This document shows positions 9,545 through 20,851 of a stretch of 64,000 nt of DNA, in pieces; the first letter of the stretch is position 1; each line of letters starts with the position of its first letter. The position numbers and the translations under genes are program-made. Where the stretch lies: assembly GCA_973895155.1 (NCBI GenBank), contig OZ316892.1, positions 25,296,001 to 25,360,000 on the forward strand, in the 5' to 3' direction. The DNA comes from Marsupella aquatica (taxonomy: Eukaryota > Marchantiophyta). The notes beneath the pieces are model-generated. The model made no database searches and was not told the DNA's origin. It saw only the letters and a list, made by a program, of their open reading frames with translations.

Positions 9545-10939
9545 TTATGGATCCTCTATGAACTTGCTTGGCCATAATACCAAAGAACCTGCAGCATCTC
9601 CAAGTGTCTTTTGAGGAGGATCATCATTTGTGTTTGGAATGGGAAGGACAACTTTAGGTTTCACTAGTAATGTGACTAACACTAGTGAATAACCTGGGGG
9701 AATCCTCTTGCCATGGAACGTTGTGGAACCAACCTGCACTCTGCCAAATCCTACTTGTGTTCCACTCTCATCAACAGCTAACAAGCCACTTTGTCCCTCA
9801 GCATTAGGTGCTTTCCCTACTTCCACCTTAGATCTTTCTACCAGCACTGTTCTTGGAGGTTTGTATGAAACCTTTGACGTGGCTCTGCTCCCACCAGCAG
9901 ACTTGCTTCGTGTGCGCATGCTTCCTCTCTTCACAGTAGTGAAGCTAGGCTCAGTAGGTTCCTCTGTTAGGACTGTCACAACAGCAGGTTCACCACCTGG
10001 GAGTGTCATACCAACTAACTCTTTGGTTGGATTTATCTCAACAAGAGGCACACCTGTCATTGAGAATGATACATTCTGCAAATCATTTATCTTTGCAATG
10101 GAGTCAAGATCTAGACATAGCATGAATCTGGCTCAATGGTATCATTGTCATGCTTGCTGATATCCTCATTTGCCCCAACATTGATATCATCCACTCCCTT
10201 GCCAATGTCATCCTCATCCAAACATGGTTGACTGCCCTCTGTCAAACAAGTTGCTTGTACAGACTGCAACTTTGTTGCCTCTAAATTACAACGAGTATTT
10301 GCCAGGTTGTCATACTTCTTCTCTGCAGCACCTGTCTTATTCTCTATGGACACAACAACCACAATATATGTTACTGAAAATAACACATTCAACAAACTAT
10401 GTCAATTCAAACTATACATTTACTAATCATATCCCACACAGTTGTAAAGGCCTTACCTTCAAGCCTACATGTCGTTGGCATGCCAGAAGAGTGCATCGAC
10501 TTTGCCACCTCAAGTGGTGATGGTAGAACTCCTGCAGAATTGGAATCAATTTTATCTCTCACCGACACAACAGCTTCCATTAATGTCTTGAAGTTCACAT
10601 GAAACAAGTCAGTCAATGAATTCAAACGTTCATTGATCTCTGGAAGATATGTTTTGACAGCCTTAAAATGACCACTTATCTCTGTAAGTGAAGATCCACC
10701 TCCCTACATGACACAGGGGTATAGGTTCAATCACTCCATATGAAATGTTGGGCAATATATGCACAATCAATGTTATATACAGTGTACACCTGAAATTCAA
10801 CGCGCAGGTCATTCAATTACCAATCAGAACTCATATAACTTACATGCTTGGAGGATTCAGATGCACCCTCTTGAGCCCGGGTGTTCACAATTTCAGCCCT
10901 CAACTCTTCTTTTGAAGGGCTTTGCCCCAATTGGGCTTT
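9545..10939 (-). pseudogene. Plant Ptta/En-Spm transposase-like gene, 3' exons
   Basis: Minus strand, read downwards. Exon A 10939-10844 (32 codons) contains QLGQSPSKEEL, like the LGR-P-S block of plant transposase_24 proteins. Exon B is 10703-10457 and exon C runs from 10343. Donors GTAAGT and GTAAGG and AG acceptors are intact and phases fit (0, then 1). The last part (to TAA at 9545) ends with a block GTTxxG...PPGY...LGDAAGSLVLWPSKFI, typical of the C-terminal domain (DUF8039-like) of these proteins. Between exon C and this part (about 10111-10078) the frame changes; the only possible intron would be 41 nt, so a frameshift is more likely. Upstream exons are missing beyond 10939. Ancestral role: transposition of the CACTA element. 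Confidence 0.6.
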
Positions 10940-11028
10940 CTGCACATGCATGGCAAACACAAGTTATCATTATTATTCAGGGAACGTACACTAAAAAACA
11001 AAGTGAACAGTACATAGTGTAGCATAAA

Positions 11029-11756
11029 TTACATAGTAGATTCGTGATCCGACAATGTCGAGCCCCCATTGTGAGGCAGCTCCACTGTACCAGCGATCCA
11101 GCCTCCCAAGCCGCTAAGGTAAAACCTGTCCAGACGAGACTGAGTGAGGTTTTCTTGCCTAAAGCGTCTCCACGTGTATCTAGAGCCAATGAATGTGCAG
11201 CCCAGGTTATATATATCAATAAGCTCTAGTCTCACTTGTAAAAAGCGCCAGAATTCTATTTCCCTCCCCCTGAGTAAGGAGGATCCACCTGATGAATCCA
11301 GCCTAGATTTCAGTCATGTTGAAGTCACCACACAATATCCAGTTTGCTTGCTCAAGGCAATTCTACCTTGAGTTCATGCCATAGCAGGGCCTGTTGCCTA
11401 GCAGAATTGGGGGCATACACACTGACCACCCTAATCAGCCCACAAGAGTGCTCTATAATCACCCATACTGCTCGCCCAAACTCCAGCCTACCAGATCTTA
11501 TCACTTTGAGCAGCGGCTGTATTAGAAGGGCTGACCCTCCCGGACCCTCATCCGGGGCAGCAAAGAAATGTTGATATTGTGATAGAATAGTACGCAAGGC
11601 AATGTCTAAGCTGAACTGCTCAGATTTTACTTCTTGTAGTGCAAAAATATCAAGAGGGGGCCTTAATGTCAAGGCCCAATTTTTTATCACATGCTTCTTG
11701 TTGGGCTCACACAGCCCACACACATTCCAGGAGGCTATTTTCCATGAACTATCCAT
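11029..11756 (-). pseudogene. LINE ORF2 endonuclease (EEP/APE-like)
   Basis: The start MDSSWKIASWNVCGL with FALQEVKSE carries the catalytic Asn and Glu of the exonuclease-endonuclease-phosphatase fold. YAPNS follows. A shift near 11352-11235 breaks the LCGDFN-like part. The C-terminal part (YTWRRF, SRLDRFYLS, SDH) is read in another frame at 11235-11030. Its role would be to nick target DNA for target-primed reverse transcription. Confidence 0.8.
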
Positions 11757-13788
11757 TCAGGCCAATCAGCGCGGGTAAGGCCAGAGGATCTTGATATACC
11801 TCACTCCTAAATCCGGGGTCGAGCCCCAGGCGAGGCAACCCTACCAGTCCTTTCAAGGGGGGGGGGGGGTAAGTAACCCCTAGGTCAACAGGGCTACCTA
11901 GGACCCGCACCCCCACCGGAGGAGAAGCTACAAGTTCAGTCAAGCTCCTGGCAGACCCCTCATGCAACTGTGCTTGCTCCAAAACCTCCTTAGAGCCAGC
12001 AACATCCCTCCCCAGTCCACTGCCCTTTGCAACCAACACAGGCTCATGTGAGAAGCTTAAGGAGCGTTGTTTTTCCCTTCCATCTTATCTATTTCCAATT
12101 TATGAGCCGGGGGTGTTCTCAACGCTTGTTTCCTGGCTCTCAGTTTTGTTTGGCTGCATGATAGGTATTCTTCATACTCTGAGAGCTCCATGTCAGTATC
12201 CCCATGGAGAGAGTCATTGTCAGCACCAGCAGCCCTCCGTTGCAATGACGTGCCGGACCTGGATGCAGCAAGGCACACCCCACCATCATTCCTATCCGCC
12301 GTATCCCTTGTCTCCATCTCCACTGACTGTTCTAAATGATCACATAGCTGCTCTCTAGTGTCTCCTACTGTCAAAGGTAGAACAGGTACAATCTCCAGCA
12401 GTCCAGTCTGCCCACTCAAATTCAGTCCCCCGTCCTTCTCATTGGGAGCCCCAGTCGGTCCTCCATGTGCATCAGTAGCCTGTGAGAGCATGTTTTCTAC
12501 CTGCAATAGCGCCGCTTCCACCCCAGTCCCAGCAGCCACGCTGGTTTGCATCTGCCGACCAGCAATAAGTCCCTCAGCCACAACTAGATGAGAAGCTATT
12601 GCCAATTTAGTTTCTCTATAAGGGGCAGCCTCAGGGTCAAGCGGCTGCTTAGAAACACTTGGCACTTCCTTCATCACCTCCGTGCTGCCCAACAAGTAGT
12701 CTCTCGCTAAATGACCTTTAAGATTGCATTTGAAGCAATGGTATGGAACATAACAGGCTGCCAGATAACGATGTCATCCATGATCCGGATCTGAGCACTA
12801 GTAGGGATCTCCCTTTTTGTGTCCCATAGGATACAGGCCCGATCATGTGGATAAGAGCTAAACTCATCCCCCTGAATATAATAAAGCAACTGCCCAAAGG
12901 ATTCGGCGATCTTTCGTCTGCAGCCTTCAAGTACTAATACTCTATATGGAATCTCAATCCAGACCGACAACTTAGTATAGGATTCATTCTTAATATCAAA
13001 TGAGGGATTGCAAGCAAATGTATACACAAACCTACGTTCCATGAACCAAGGTGCATACTCCAACGCAGCATCCCGATGGTTTGGCAGTGCAAACACCACC
13101 AAATAGATTGAAGTTCTTCCCCACATATTTGACCTGTAGCACCAACCAATTCATCTCTTGTACCATCGTTTCTTCCACCCACTCCCGGAAAACCGGAAGC
13201 AGTGGAGCTCTATCAGTGAAAAAGCAGAGGATGGCGTAGTTGTACAGTTTCCTGGCATTACTAGCCGCTTCCTCCAAGCTCCAATCAACCGTGGTATAGA
13301 GCTTCTTGTGCCAGTCCTCCTTGGACTTCTCCCCAAATAATCTCTTTTAATATCCGAATGCACTCCTCCAATGTCTCCTTAGGTTCTTCCTCCTTGAACA
13401 TCTTAGCATCTAAATTGGTCCTCCCATTGTTAATCAAATTTGGCCGTTGCCTCTCCTCAAGTAGTCCAACAATATGCCCAATTTGCCTCCCAGAATTCTC
13501 AATAGTGCTCCTGCCAGCTTCAGGTTCCAACGGTCTTGCCGTAGAAGCACCTTGTTGCGCTTCCCACCGTAGTTTGGCATTTTGTTCCTCTTCCCATTGC
13601 TGTTGTGCTAAGTGATAAATGGCCGGTCTAGATTCAGGGATACTAGTGCCCCTTAGCGCACCATCTTCCACATATCCAGTGCAGGCATCCTGGGGAGAGT
13701 ATTGTTGTCGATATGATGCAAAGCCCGGTCCTCCATTCTGAGTAGAGGCACTGCCCCTACCACCAAATGAATGCAACCTCCCTGCCAC
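11030..13788 (-). mobile_element. LINE (L1-like), 5' half only: ORF1 plus endonuclease
   Basis: Read on the minus strand, an ORF1 with a DUF4283-like domain and a zinc knuckle is followed by the apurinic-type endonuclease of ORF2. The copy stops at about 11030 after the endonuclease SDH motif; no reverse transcriptase follows. LINE copies normally lose their 5' end, so loss of the 3' end points to a later deletion or rearrangement, here at the junction with the CACTA remnant. Several frameshifts make it inactive. A G13 run lies at 11857-11869. Confidence 0.75.
12057..13788 (-). pseudogene. LINE ORF1 (DUF4283-like, CCHC knuckle)
   Basis: ATG at 13788 opens a Gly/Gln-rich N-terminus. Frameshifts near 13300 and 13110 move the reading into later frames. 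The DUF4283-like part (FVYTFACNPSFDI, YTKLSVWIEIP) covers about 13050-12790. The zinc knuckle at about 12745-12705 reads CX2CX4HX4Y, so the last Cys is lost. A long Gly/Glu/Ser-rich C-terminus ends at the TAA near 12057. In L1-like plant elements this protein binds element RNA. Confidence 0.7.
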
Positions 13789-15439
13789 TTCATTCCCGTA
13801 GCTCCATACCGTGCTCCCCTCAAACCAGCAATTCTACCTTGATTGTGCGAATGGCGGTGTATATATACCTTCCCGAGGTCCGTAGTAATCCATTGCGTAG
13901 TAGAATTGACTCCTAAACCCTTCTGAATTCACTCAATGATTCGTTTGGATCCTTATCTGAATGCGAGTTGTCAATTTCTTTAGCTATGAATGTACTAGCT
14001 TCAGTCGCAACCGAGCACTCCCAAACCCGCGGCTTGCTATTAGGGGGAACCACTTTGACTCAAGCTCATCACGTTGCCCCAGCCCAAATGGTAGATTCAA
14101 ATGGAATGCACCACTATGATCCAAGGGGAGCACTATGTAATCCTCAGGGATCCTAGTGAAGTACCCCACAGCGCCAACGCCTAAAGCTGGCAGACCCTCT
14201 CCCCCAGAGTATGTGGTACATCAGTTCCCAAACGCGACCTGCTGCATTAACGTGGAAAAGAGCACCTAGTATAAGCATCCCCCAACTCTGCCCCTTATGC
14301 TGCCATTCTTTGTTGTTCCTCCGCAAAGAGTCCTTGGCCATAAGTCCACTGAATCTTTGACTTCGCCCACGACCCCGCACCACCATATCCTAAAGGAGCG
14401 TTTGCACCAAGCTTCCCCACTTCCTTAATCCTAGATCATCCTTTCGACCATAACTTCTACCAATAATCTGGACTTCCTCTCAACTCCCCGATCGATTACT
14501 ATCTGTCATCCACACCTTCATAAGGAATTTCAATAATTATATAGGTTTATTACTCAAAATGAAGATATGTTCATTTTTTACGACGCGAGGATCTTTGTTG
14601 CAAAATCAAAGTAGAGCGCTTTATCCCTTCTATTTTGGCAAATGATGAACGCTAATTATAATCTTTATTATTCAAAATGAAGATTATTTTTGTTCTTTTT
14701 TTACATGTTTTTTATGAAGCGACCTTTATTACAATTATAAGCTTTATTATTCAAAATAAAGATTATTTTTGTTCATTTTTTACATGTTTTTTACAAAGCT
14801 TCATTTCCTTCAACTTGGTGGGGCAAGGTTGATAGTTCCATAACTGAGCCTGGCTGCGGCACAAGAAGAAGTCTGTTGTACGCTAGCTTGTAGCCTCTGC
14901 ACTAGATTGCACGTTTTGCCTGATCAGTTCGAGTTGTCGTCCGAAGAACTGACCACGTTTGTGTTGTTCCACGACCCAAAATGTTAGCAAACCTGCAATC
15001 ATGGTAATGACAAAAAGCTATTCAGAGACATGGTATGATTCTTCATTACCAACTACTGGAAATTAAGGATGAATGAAAATCAAAATACCTATTGATAAAG
15101 AGTATAATCTTATGAGTTTGAAAATCTAAAAACTAGTAAAGAATTGTGTTGAATTCTAATATCAAAACATGAAAAAAATCACTTAATAATTTTGTTTTGG
15201 ATAAAATCATAATAAATTGCTTTCCTTTTTCCTACTAGCAATGAATTTGGGTGTTTTGAAATCTAATCACGTACATTCTATATTCATGACTACACTTACC
15301 ATAGTTTACTCTTCTCAAAAGCCCGTTGATCACCATTGATATTCAATGTCATTTTTCAACAATTTTGTTAGAGACATGACAAGATCTGCATGCATATAGG
15401 AGGATGAAATGTCAATAATAATTCACATATTCTTAGAAA
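13789..15439. other. No recognisable gene; AT-rich with a local repeat
   Basis: 13789-14400 may be the 5' leader of the LINE (short minus-strand frames, none recognised). 14400-15439 is AT-rich. The only structure seen is the repeat at 14535-14810. Confidence 0.5.
14535..14810 (+). repeat. Imperfect repeat, about 70 bp, three copies
   Basis: Two copies starting at 14654 and 14733 (79 bp apart) share AATTATAA, TTTATTATTCAAAAT, AAGATTATTTTTGTTC and TTTTTTACATGTTTTTTA blocks. A shorter, more diverged copy starts at 14535. Confidence 0.75.
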
Positions 15440-15955
15440 CCTTTGAGTCCTTGGTGGGGGATTGCAGATTTACAATTATCCAAACTATTTCTAACATCTA
15501 TTGCTACACCCTTCTCACCCTTCTGAGAGATTACATGTCCCAAAAGGATACCTTCTTGCATCCCTATAAAATATTTTTCTAGATGAAGGCAGAGTTACAT
15601 TTTTAAAAAGTTAGTCCCAACTTTTTAAGGTGAGTGTGATTAGAGGTATAAACACAAATGTAATATATGGAGCTACACTTGGAATAGTATTGTCATGATT
15701 CTTTGGAAGGTTCTAGAGCATTACTCAACCCAAATGGAATGATATTCAATACATAGGTGCCCCAATTGAAAGAGAACGTGAACTTATCTATATCGTCTTC
15801 TCTCATTGAGATTTGATTCTACCCTGCATAGCCATCATGGAAATAAACAAGGCATGGCCTGCAACTATATTCAACACAAGATCTTCAACACCCTAAGCTT
15901 GTCGAACTTTTCCTCTCTCAAAGTTCTTCCCCAATATTTGTTCAAATGGATCCTC
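15440..15955 (-). pseudogene. Ty3/gypsy reverse transcriptase relic
   Basis: Conceptual reading of the minus strand gives HDGYAG, NQISMREDDIDKFTF, NWGTY and IPFGLSNA, then after a frameshift TFQRIMTILFQ. Further down come MQEGILLGHVISQKG and a degraded stretch. These are the palm and thumb motifs of gypsy RT in correct order. Stops and shifts are frequent; only the RT survives. Confidence 0.7.
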
Positions 15956-16398
15956 TTGCCATACCCAAGTTAGTGTTTATTAGAAAATAAGTTACATTAA
16001 ACTAAGAAAAAATCACAATTTATTAAATTTGTTAGTGAATTATAACCTCTAAACTACAACTTTTAAACATACTAGTAAAACTTGTAGGGTGTGAGCTAAT
16101 TCAAGGCTAAAATCAACTCTAGATTTTGTTTCACTCTTTATGAGTTTTTATTATGATTTAGTGAATGAGTATATTATATTGTTAAGCATTGAAACAAGTG
16201 ATGTTCAAGAGAAACCTCTCACAAGCCAATCATCTAATTAATAATTTCTTTGGACTTTAGGGTGCATCTACATGCTAGCAAAATTATATTTTTCTCCATT
16301 TGAAGGATTTTGATGTTTGAAGTGTTACTTCTAGTAGTTATCAAATCTATTTTAATTTTTAATATCCTCTAGGTTCTTTGAAATTTAGCATTATAATT
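15956..16398. other. AT-rich, no gene seen
   Basis: About 440 bp of AT-rich DNA with no coding frame. The phrase ATCCTCTAGGTT near 16365 recurs at 18181, just beyond the LINE insertion. Confidence 0.5.
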
Positions 16399-16414
16399 AT
16401 TGTTAGTCATTTTT
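16399..16414. repeat. Target-site duplication, left copy
   Basis: ATTGTTAGTCATTTTT, identical to 18162-18177. It marks the LINE insertion boundary. Confidence 0.85.
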
Positions 16415-18161
16415 CCTTGAAATGATTTTTTAATAAAGATAATAGCGGCCGCAAACAGCCCCACGGCCAGGGCAAGCAAACAGCCAAACAGGCCACAAAC
16501 CAGGACCCCAATCAACAAGGGGACCAAAGCAACAATGTGAAAACACGCACATGGGGGCCAAAGCAACAGTGTGAAAAGGCCCAATACAATAAGAGAAGCA
16601 CTGAATGCAGCCCCCGCAGCAAGCAGCTCATAAGCCAGATGTGATACGGCGCAGCCGTGTTGTATCCAGTGCCTACGAAGGGTATCAATCCATGTTTTGG
16701 CTCTAAGGATTCGGGTACCTTTCCGGCCCGGAGGAAGCCCCCGACTAGCCGCATAAAGGTTATCAGCCGTCTCCGAGAGAACCAGGCCCAAGTCAAAGAC
16801 TCTACTGCCACCAGCCTGGAACATGATTGTGTGTGTTCCGGCCCAGCCAGATAGACCACAAGATCTGATACAGGATAAAAAGCTTTGCAACATGGGCAGG
16901 GTCTTTCCCGAAAGCAACATCTAGCAAAGGCAGCAGACCCTGCCCAAACGGCAAACAGAGAACACATAGGAATGATTGGCATAACCGCCAACAACAATCA
17001 GCATGGACGCAGAAGACGAAGAGGTGAGGGATGGTCTCCACCGTGCCGCTGCAGAGCTTGCAGTCCCCGTTGCTCATCTCCAAGTGCAGTGCCCGCGCAC
17101 CAGTAAAAAGGCCACCTACAATAATGCGCCAGATAAACGTCTTGCCTCTTGCCGGCAAGTTCGAGCTCCAAAGTTGAGACCAGTTAGAGCCCCATTCGCT
17201 CTCAGAGCGTGCCACCGACCAAATGTGGTTCCACCGAGAGAAAACAGAGATTTGTGGCCTCAAAAATTGGTAGACGCGGCAATTAGCAATCTTGAAGTCC
17301 TTCAAATTCTCTGGCTTGTCTACCCACCGCCACTGTTTGGCATAGAGGAAGCAGTCAAACCTGCAAGCACTTGAGCTCCAAAGGAGCTCTAAGAATTCAA
17401 GAGCCAGTCTCCTATGCTCAGATGTGAACCCTCTCATTGTCTGCCATCTTAGTGGCAGGTCTCTCCAACCATCGTCCTCTCTAGACCAGCCATCCCCGAT
17501 TGATCTCAATCCAAGTCGCCCACAAAGAGCAGTAATCCCAACCAAGTCGTCATTCGGGAGAGAATTAAACCCCTGCAGGCAACGAAGAGTGTCATGAATA
17601 CTCCAACGTGCCGGAGTCCCCAACCTCCCAGGGACAAAGGAGAGGTGGGCCCGCACCAGCTCCCAGCACCTCCAAAGCCCCCCAGTGTATGGCAACCTGC
17701 AAAAGGAGCGTGGAGAACACAGGAGCAGCATGTCCTGGAAAGAATATTGGTTCCTACAGATCACTTTATAGTTCCGCCAGCCCATCAAAGCCAAATTGGC
17801 CTCCAGCATTCTTGCCCATTCCAGGTCAGGAGAGTTCAGAGCCTTAGTGAACCATTGTGATAGTAAAGCATCAGAGTGACTGCGAAAATCATTAAAGCCA
17901 AGTCCCCGCTTCAGCTCTTGGGAGAGACATCTTGGCCCATGCCACCAGCGGTACCTTTCGACCCCCAGTAGGGTTGTATCCCCAAAGGAAGTCCCGACAC
18001 AGTGCAGTCAGCTTCTTGGCCAGCCCTGCAGAGGACTTAAGATACATTACATGATAAATGGGAATTGCTTGCAAGACATGCTTAACTAGTAGTGATCGAC
18101 CAGTGAATGATAGTAGCTTGTTAGTCCAAGCCGACAACCGCAGACTAATCATGTCCAGGCA
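16415..18161 (-). mobile_element. 5'-truncated LINE, RT C-terminus and zf-RVT
   Basis: Minus-strand insertion flanked by the 16-bp direct repeat ATTGTTAGTCATTTTT at 16399-16414 and 18162-18177. The 5' end is truncated inside RT. Reading 18161 downwards: LSAWTNKLLSFTGRSLLVKHVLQ and FLWGYNPTGGRK (RT-connection region). A frameshift near 17920 follows, then GLGFNDFRSHSDALLSQW and a long frame to 16802. The zf-RVT domain (KTFIWRII, GDCKLCSGTVETIPHLFVFC) lies at about 17140-17010. The 3' end has only a short A/T-rich tail (TTTATTAAAAAATC on the minus strand). It is a dead copy. Confidence 0.85.
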
Positions 18162-18177
18162 ATTGTTAGTCATTTTT
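18162..18177. repeat. Target-site duplication, right copy
   Basis: ATTGTTAGTCATTTTT, identical to 16399-16414. It marks the truncated 5' end of the LINE. Confidence 0.85.
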
Positions 18178-20846
18178 ATTATCCTCTAGGTTGTTTATTA
18201 TCTTTAATGTTCGTTATTTGAGAAGTTTATTTTAAAAATTTCTGATTTTCTTAAAGTTCTCTAGTCGAATTATTTTTCTAGCATTGAGTCAAATATACAC
18301 AATCTCTTTTGTTTATTACAATAATTATATACAAACTCATCTTTTTACTTAAAACATTGACATAAATGCATGTGATGCTAGAAAATTTAATTGTTTGCTT
18401 AAAAATGACAAACCTTACTAGATTTATATATAATCATTTTTACAATCTTGAGCCAACGTATACCCAAAATCATGGGTTCTTTCATCAATTTGTTTTCTAA
18501 ATTATTATATTAATCTTTATTTAAAAAATCCAAATTGATAAATTTGATGAGAAATTTATAAATTTCCCAATTTAGTTAGTTAGTTACTTGCTTGCCAATA
18601 TTTTTTTTTAAAACTATTGGCACTAGTACAAAGTTTACTACACACTAAACCACCACAAAATATTTTGGCCAAAGTTGAGTTCGTTTACCCCTTTAAATTG
18701 CCAGAATGCAGCTAAAAAATCTTAGATTTTTAGGATTCCTATGACAAATTTTTAATAGAGGATGTTCCTCAAGGGGACCCATTGGTTGGTGTGCAATCAA
18801 GAATATTTCATGTCAAGGATTTACTACTCTTAGGGCGATACGGGGATGCATGCACAAGGGAAACCGAGTGCGGACCGAGCTTGATTGATCAGACATTCTG
18901 GAATAATAAATTGATGAAAAAACTAATTCCTGAGACAAAAATAATTCCCATGTAATGATAAAAAAAACTTCACAATTAGAAAAATTTCTTTCACGAAATC
19001 TTTTATCAACAATAAATATTATTAGTTATTAAATTAACTTAGTTTTGTAATATTAGTACTATTTTGATGCACTTTAATATTATCATGTTGTAAATAATAT
19101 AATATTATTATTATAATTTAAGTTTTATAGACTCTAATAACTATTTAAATTTTAACTCATAAAATATTTTTATAATAAATATTTATATCTAGAAAAAAAA
19201 TACAATAATTGTTCAAAAATATATAAGGGCACCTAATGATTTATATTGTTTTGTAATATTCTCTTAAAGTTGTGTTTAGTTCATATTTATTATTATTATT
19301 TTAATTATTTATAAATTCTCATGAGAGATACTTTGTAAGAAATTTCACATTCTCACTAGTCTAGGTTCTTTAGCAAACACGAATGACTATTATTTAACAA
19401 GAAACAAACATGATTATTTATATTTAACAAGAAATAAACACGACTATTCATTCATGACACAACGTTAATTGGAAAAAATTGAATTCAAGAGTGAATCTCT
19501 TATTTGCAATCAATCTAACACTTACATTAAGTATGATGCAAGTGAATGTTATCAAGAGTTTATTTCAAAGATATTTGATTCAAAATTTTCATTAATAAAT
19601 AATAAGTTTTTCTTCCATCAAAGTGATACATATCCATATTTCAAAGTGAGTTATGTGGATAAACTATGTCTTCACTAACAAATATGTTTTATACCATGTG
19701 GCATTGAAACATAAAAAATGAATGTTTTTACCATAGAAAAAAATTATAAATTAAAATATCATTATTCCTTCATCAATCAAAACATATGATTATTTTTGTC
19801 AAAGTGTTTTGTAGTCTCACTTAATGTTAGATTTAAGAGAACTTTTATTGTCACAATGTAAGTTGATTTTTTTTAATAATATCACAATGCTCAAACATAT
19901 TATTGAATAGTTATTATATTGAAGCCTCTATGACGTCAATATATTCAATTTCTTTAGATAATAGTGTTGTAGTCTTCTACTTTTAGTTGGTTAAATTATT
20001 GATCTTTCACTCATAAGTAAATAAAAATGAGTTATACATTTGTTTGTATTCATATATTTTTCATACCCAAAATATGTGTGGTTTTGTAATATTAAAACAA
20101 TTAAATCTTATACATAAAAATATTATCTAATATTTTTGTGAGATATTTGCAAATTTTTTGTATAACAATCTAATGTTTTGGTCAATAAGGATTGGACATG
20201 AGCTTGGTTATATTTCTAAGGGTTTAAGATTTAATTAAAATCTTTACTAAACTTAATCATTGATGTAACTAAATCAAACTTTATGCCAAATCAACTTAAG
20301 TAGAGAAATCACCAAAATAACAGTAATTAAATTTACATAGATTTAATAATTTATTTATAATATAAAAATTTGTTTTTTACTAGAACCAATCTTAAAAAGA
20401 ATCTCACTTTAATTGTATGGACTTCATTGCATAAACTTAGCAACACTAGCTTGTTGAAATATAAAATAGATTGTTTAGTATGAGTGATTTTTATACCTAG
20501 ACTAGCTTGGAAAATTTTTGTTACTAGTTAGATAAATCACGTTGCTTGTATGGATCAAAATAGCTAGGTTGGATCAAAAAAGCCCATATCATAAAGTCTT
20601 ATTCATTTAAGGACATGCCTAATGTATTATATATTGTATTCTTGATATACTCAATTCAATAAAAAATTCATGAATTCAAACAAACATGCTCATGTTAAAA
20701 TTTACTATGTATTATGCAAATATTTTTAATAAGTTTTAAAGACCAAATAATGACAAATATTTCCATTAATCTTTTTAATGACTTCAAATTCATAGTATCT
20801 AATCATAAGAATAGATATAGTACAAAAATTTCAAACAAAGAAGTTA
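18178..20846. other. AT-rich stretch without a recognised gene
   Basis: Strongly AT-rich with many A/T homopolymers. A frame at 18734-18955 (listed separately) and one at 19469-19678 are the only ones of note. The latter has the residue make-up expected of random AT-rich DNA and is not called. Confidence 0.6.
18734..18955 (+). other. Unrecognised 73-codon open frame
   Basis: After a TAG, an open frame with YDKFLIEDVP, QGDPLVGVQ and DACTRETECGPS ends at TAA 18953-18955. It lies in a patch of higher GC than its surroundings and has a more protein-like composition, with no ATG at the start. It may be a fragment of a transposon or captured exon; the family is not recognised. Confidence 0.2.
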
Positions 20847-20851
20847 AAATT

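Larger units (their letters stand above)
8693..11030 (-). mobile_element. Partial En/Spm (CACTA) DNA transposon, 3' portion
   Basis: The sequence CACTAGAAGAA at 8693-8703 matches the plant CACTA terminal consensus (CACTACAAGAA) in all but one position. Next comes a dense set of GTGACT motifs in both orientations (8730-9012), the arrangement expected of subterminal transposase-binding repeats. A transposase-like gene on the minus strand follows (9545-10939). The other terminus is missing: at about 11030 the sequence runs into a LINE fragment. The target duplication cannot be checked without the other end. 9013-9544 is AT-rich and non-coding. Confidence 0.6.

Noticed and set aside
11628-11640. 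CTTCTTGTAGTG, the exact reverse complement of a CACTA-transposon terminus, which could have been the missing end of the element at 8693.
   Set aside because: It is the codons for L-Q-E-V inside the LINE endonuclease (minus strand), a conserved protein motif; there are no subterminal repeats beside it.
19469-19678. 69-codon plus-strand ORF in AT-rich DNA.
   Set aside because: Residue composition (Lys, Asn, Ser, Phe, Tyr, Ile) is that of random AT-rich sequence; no motif.
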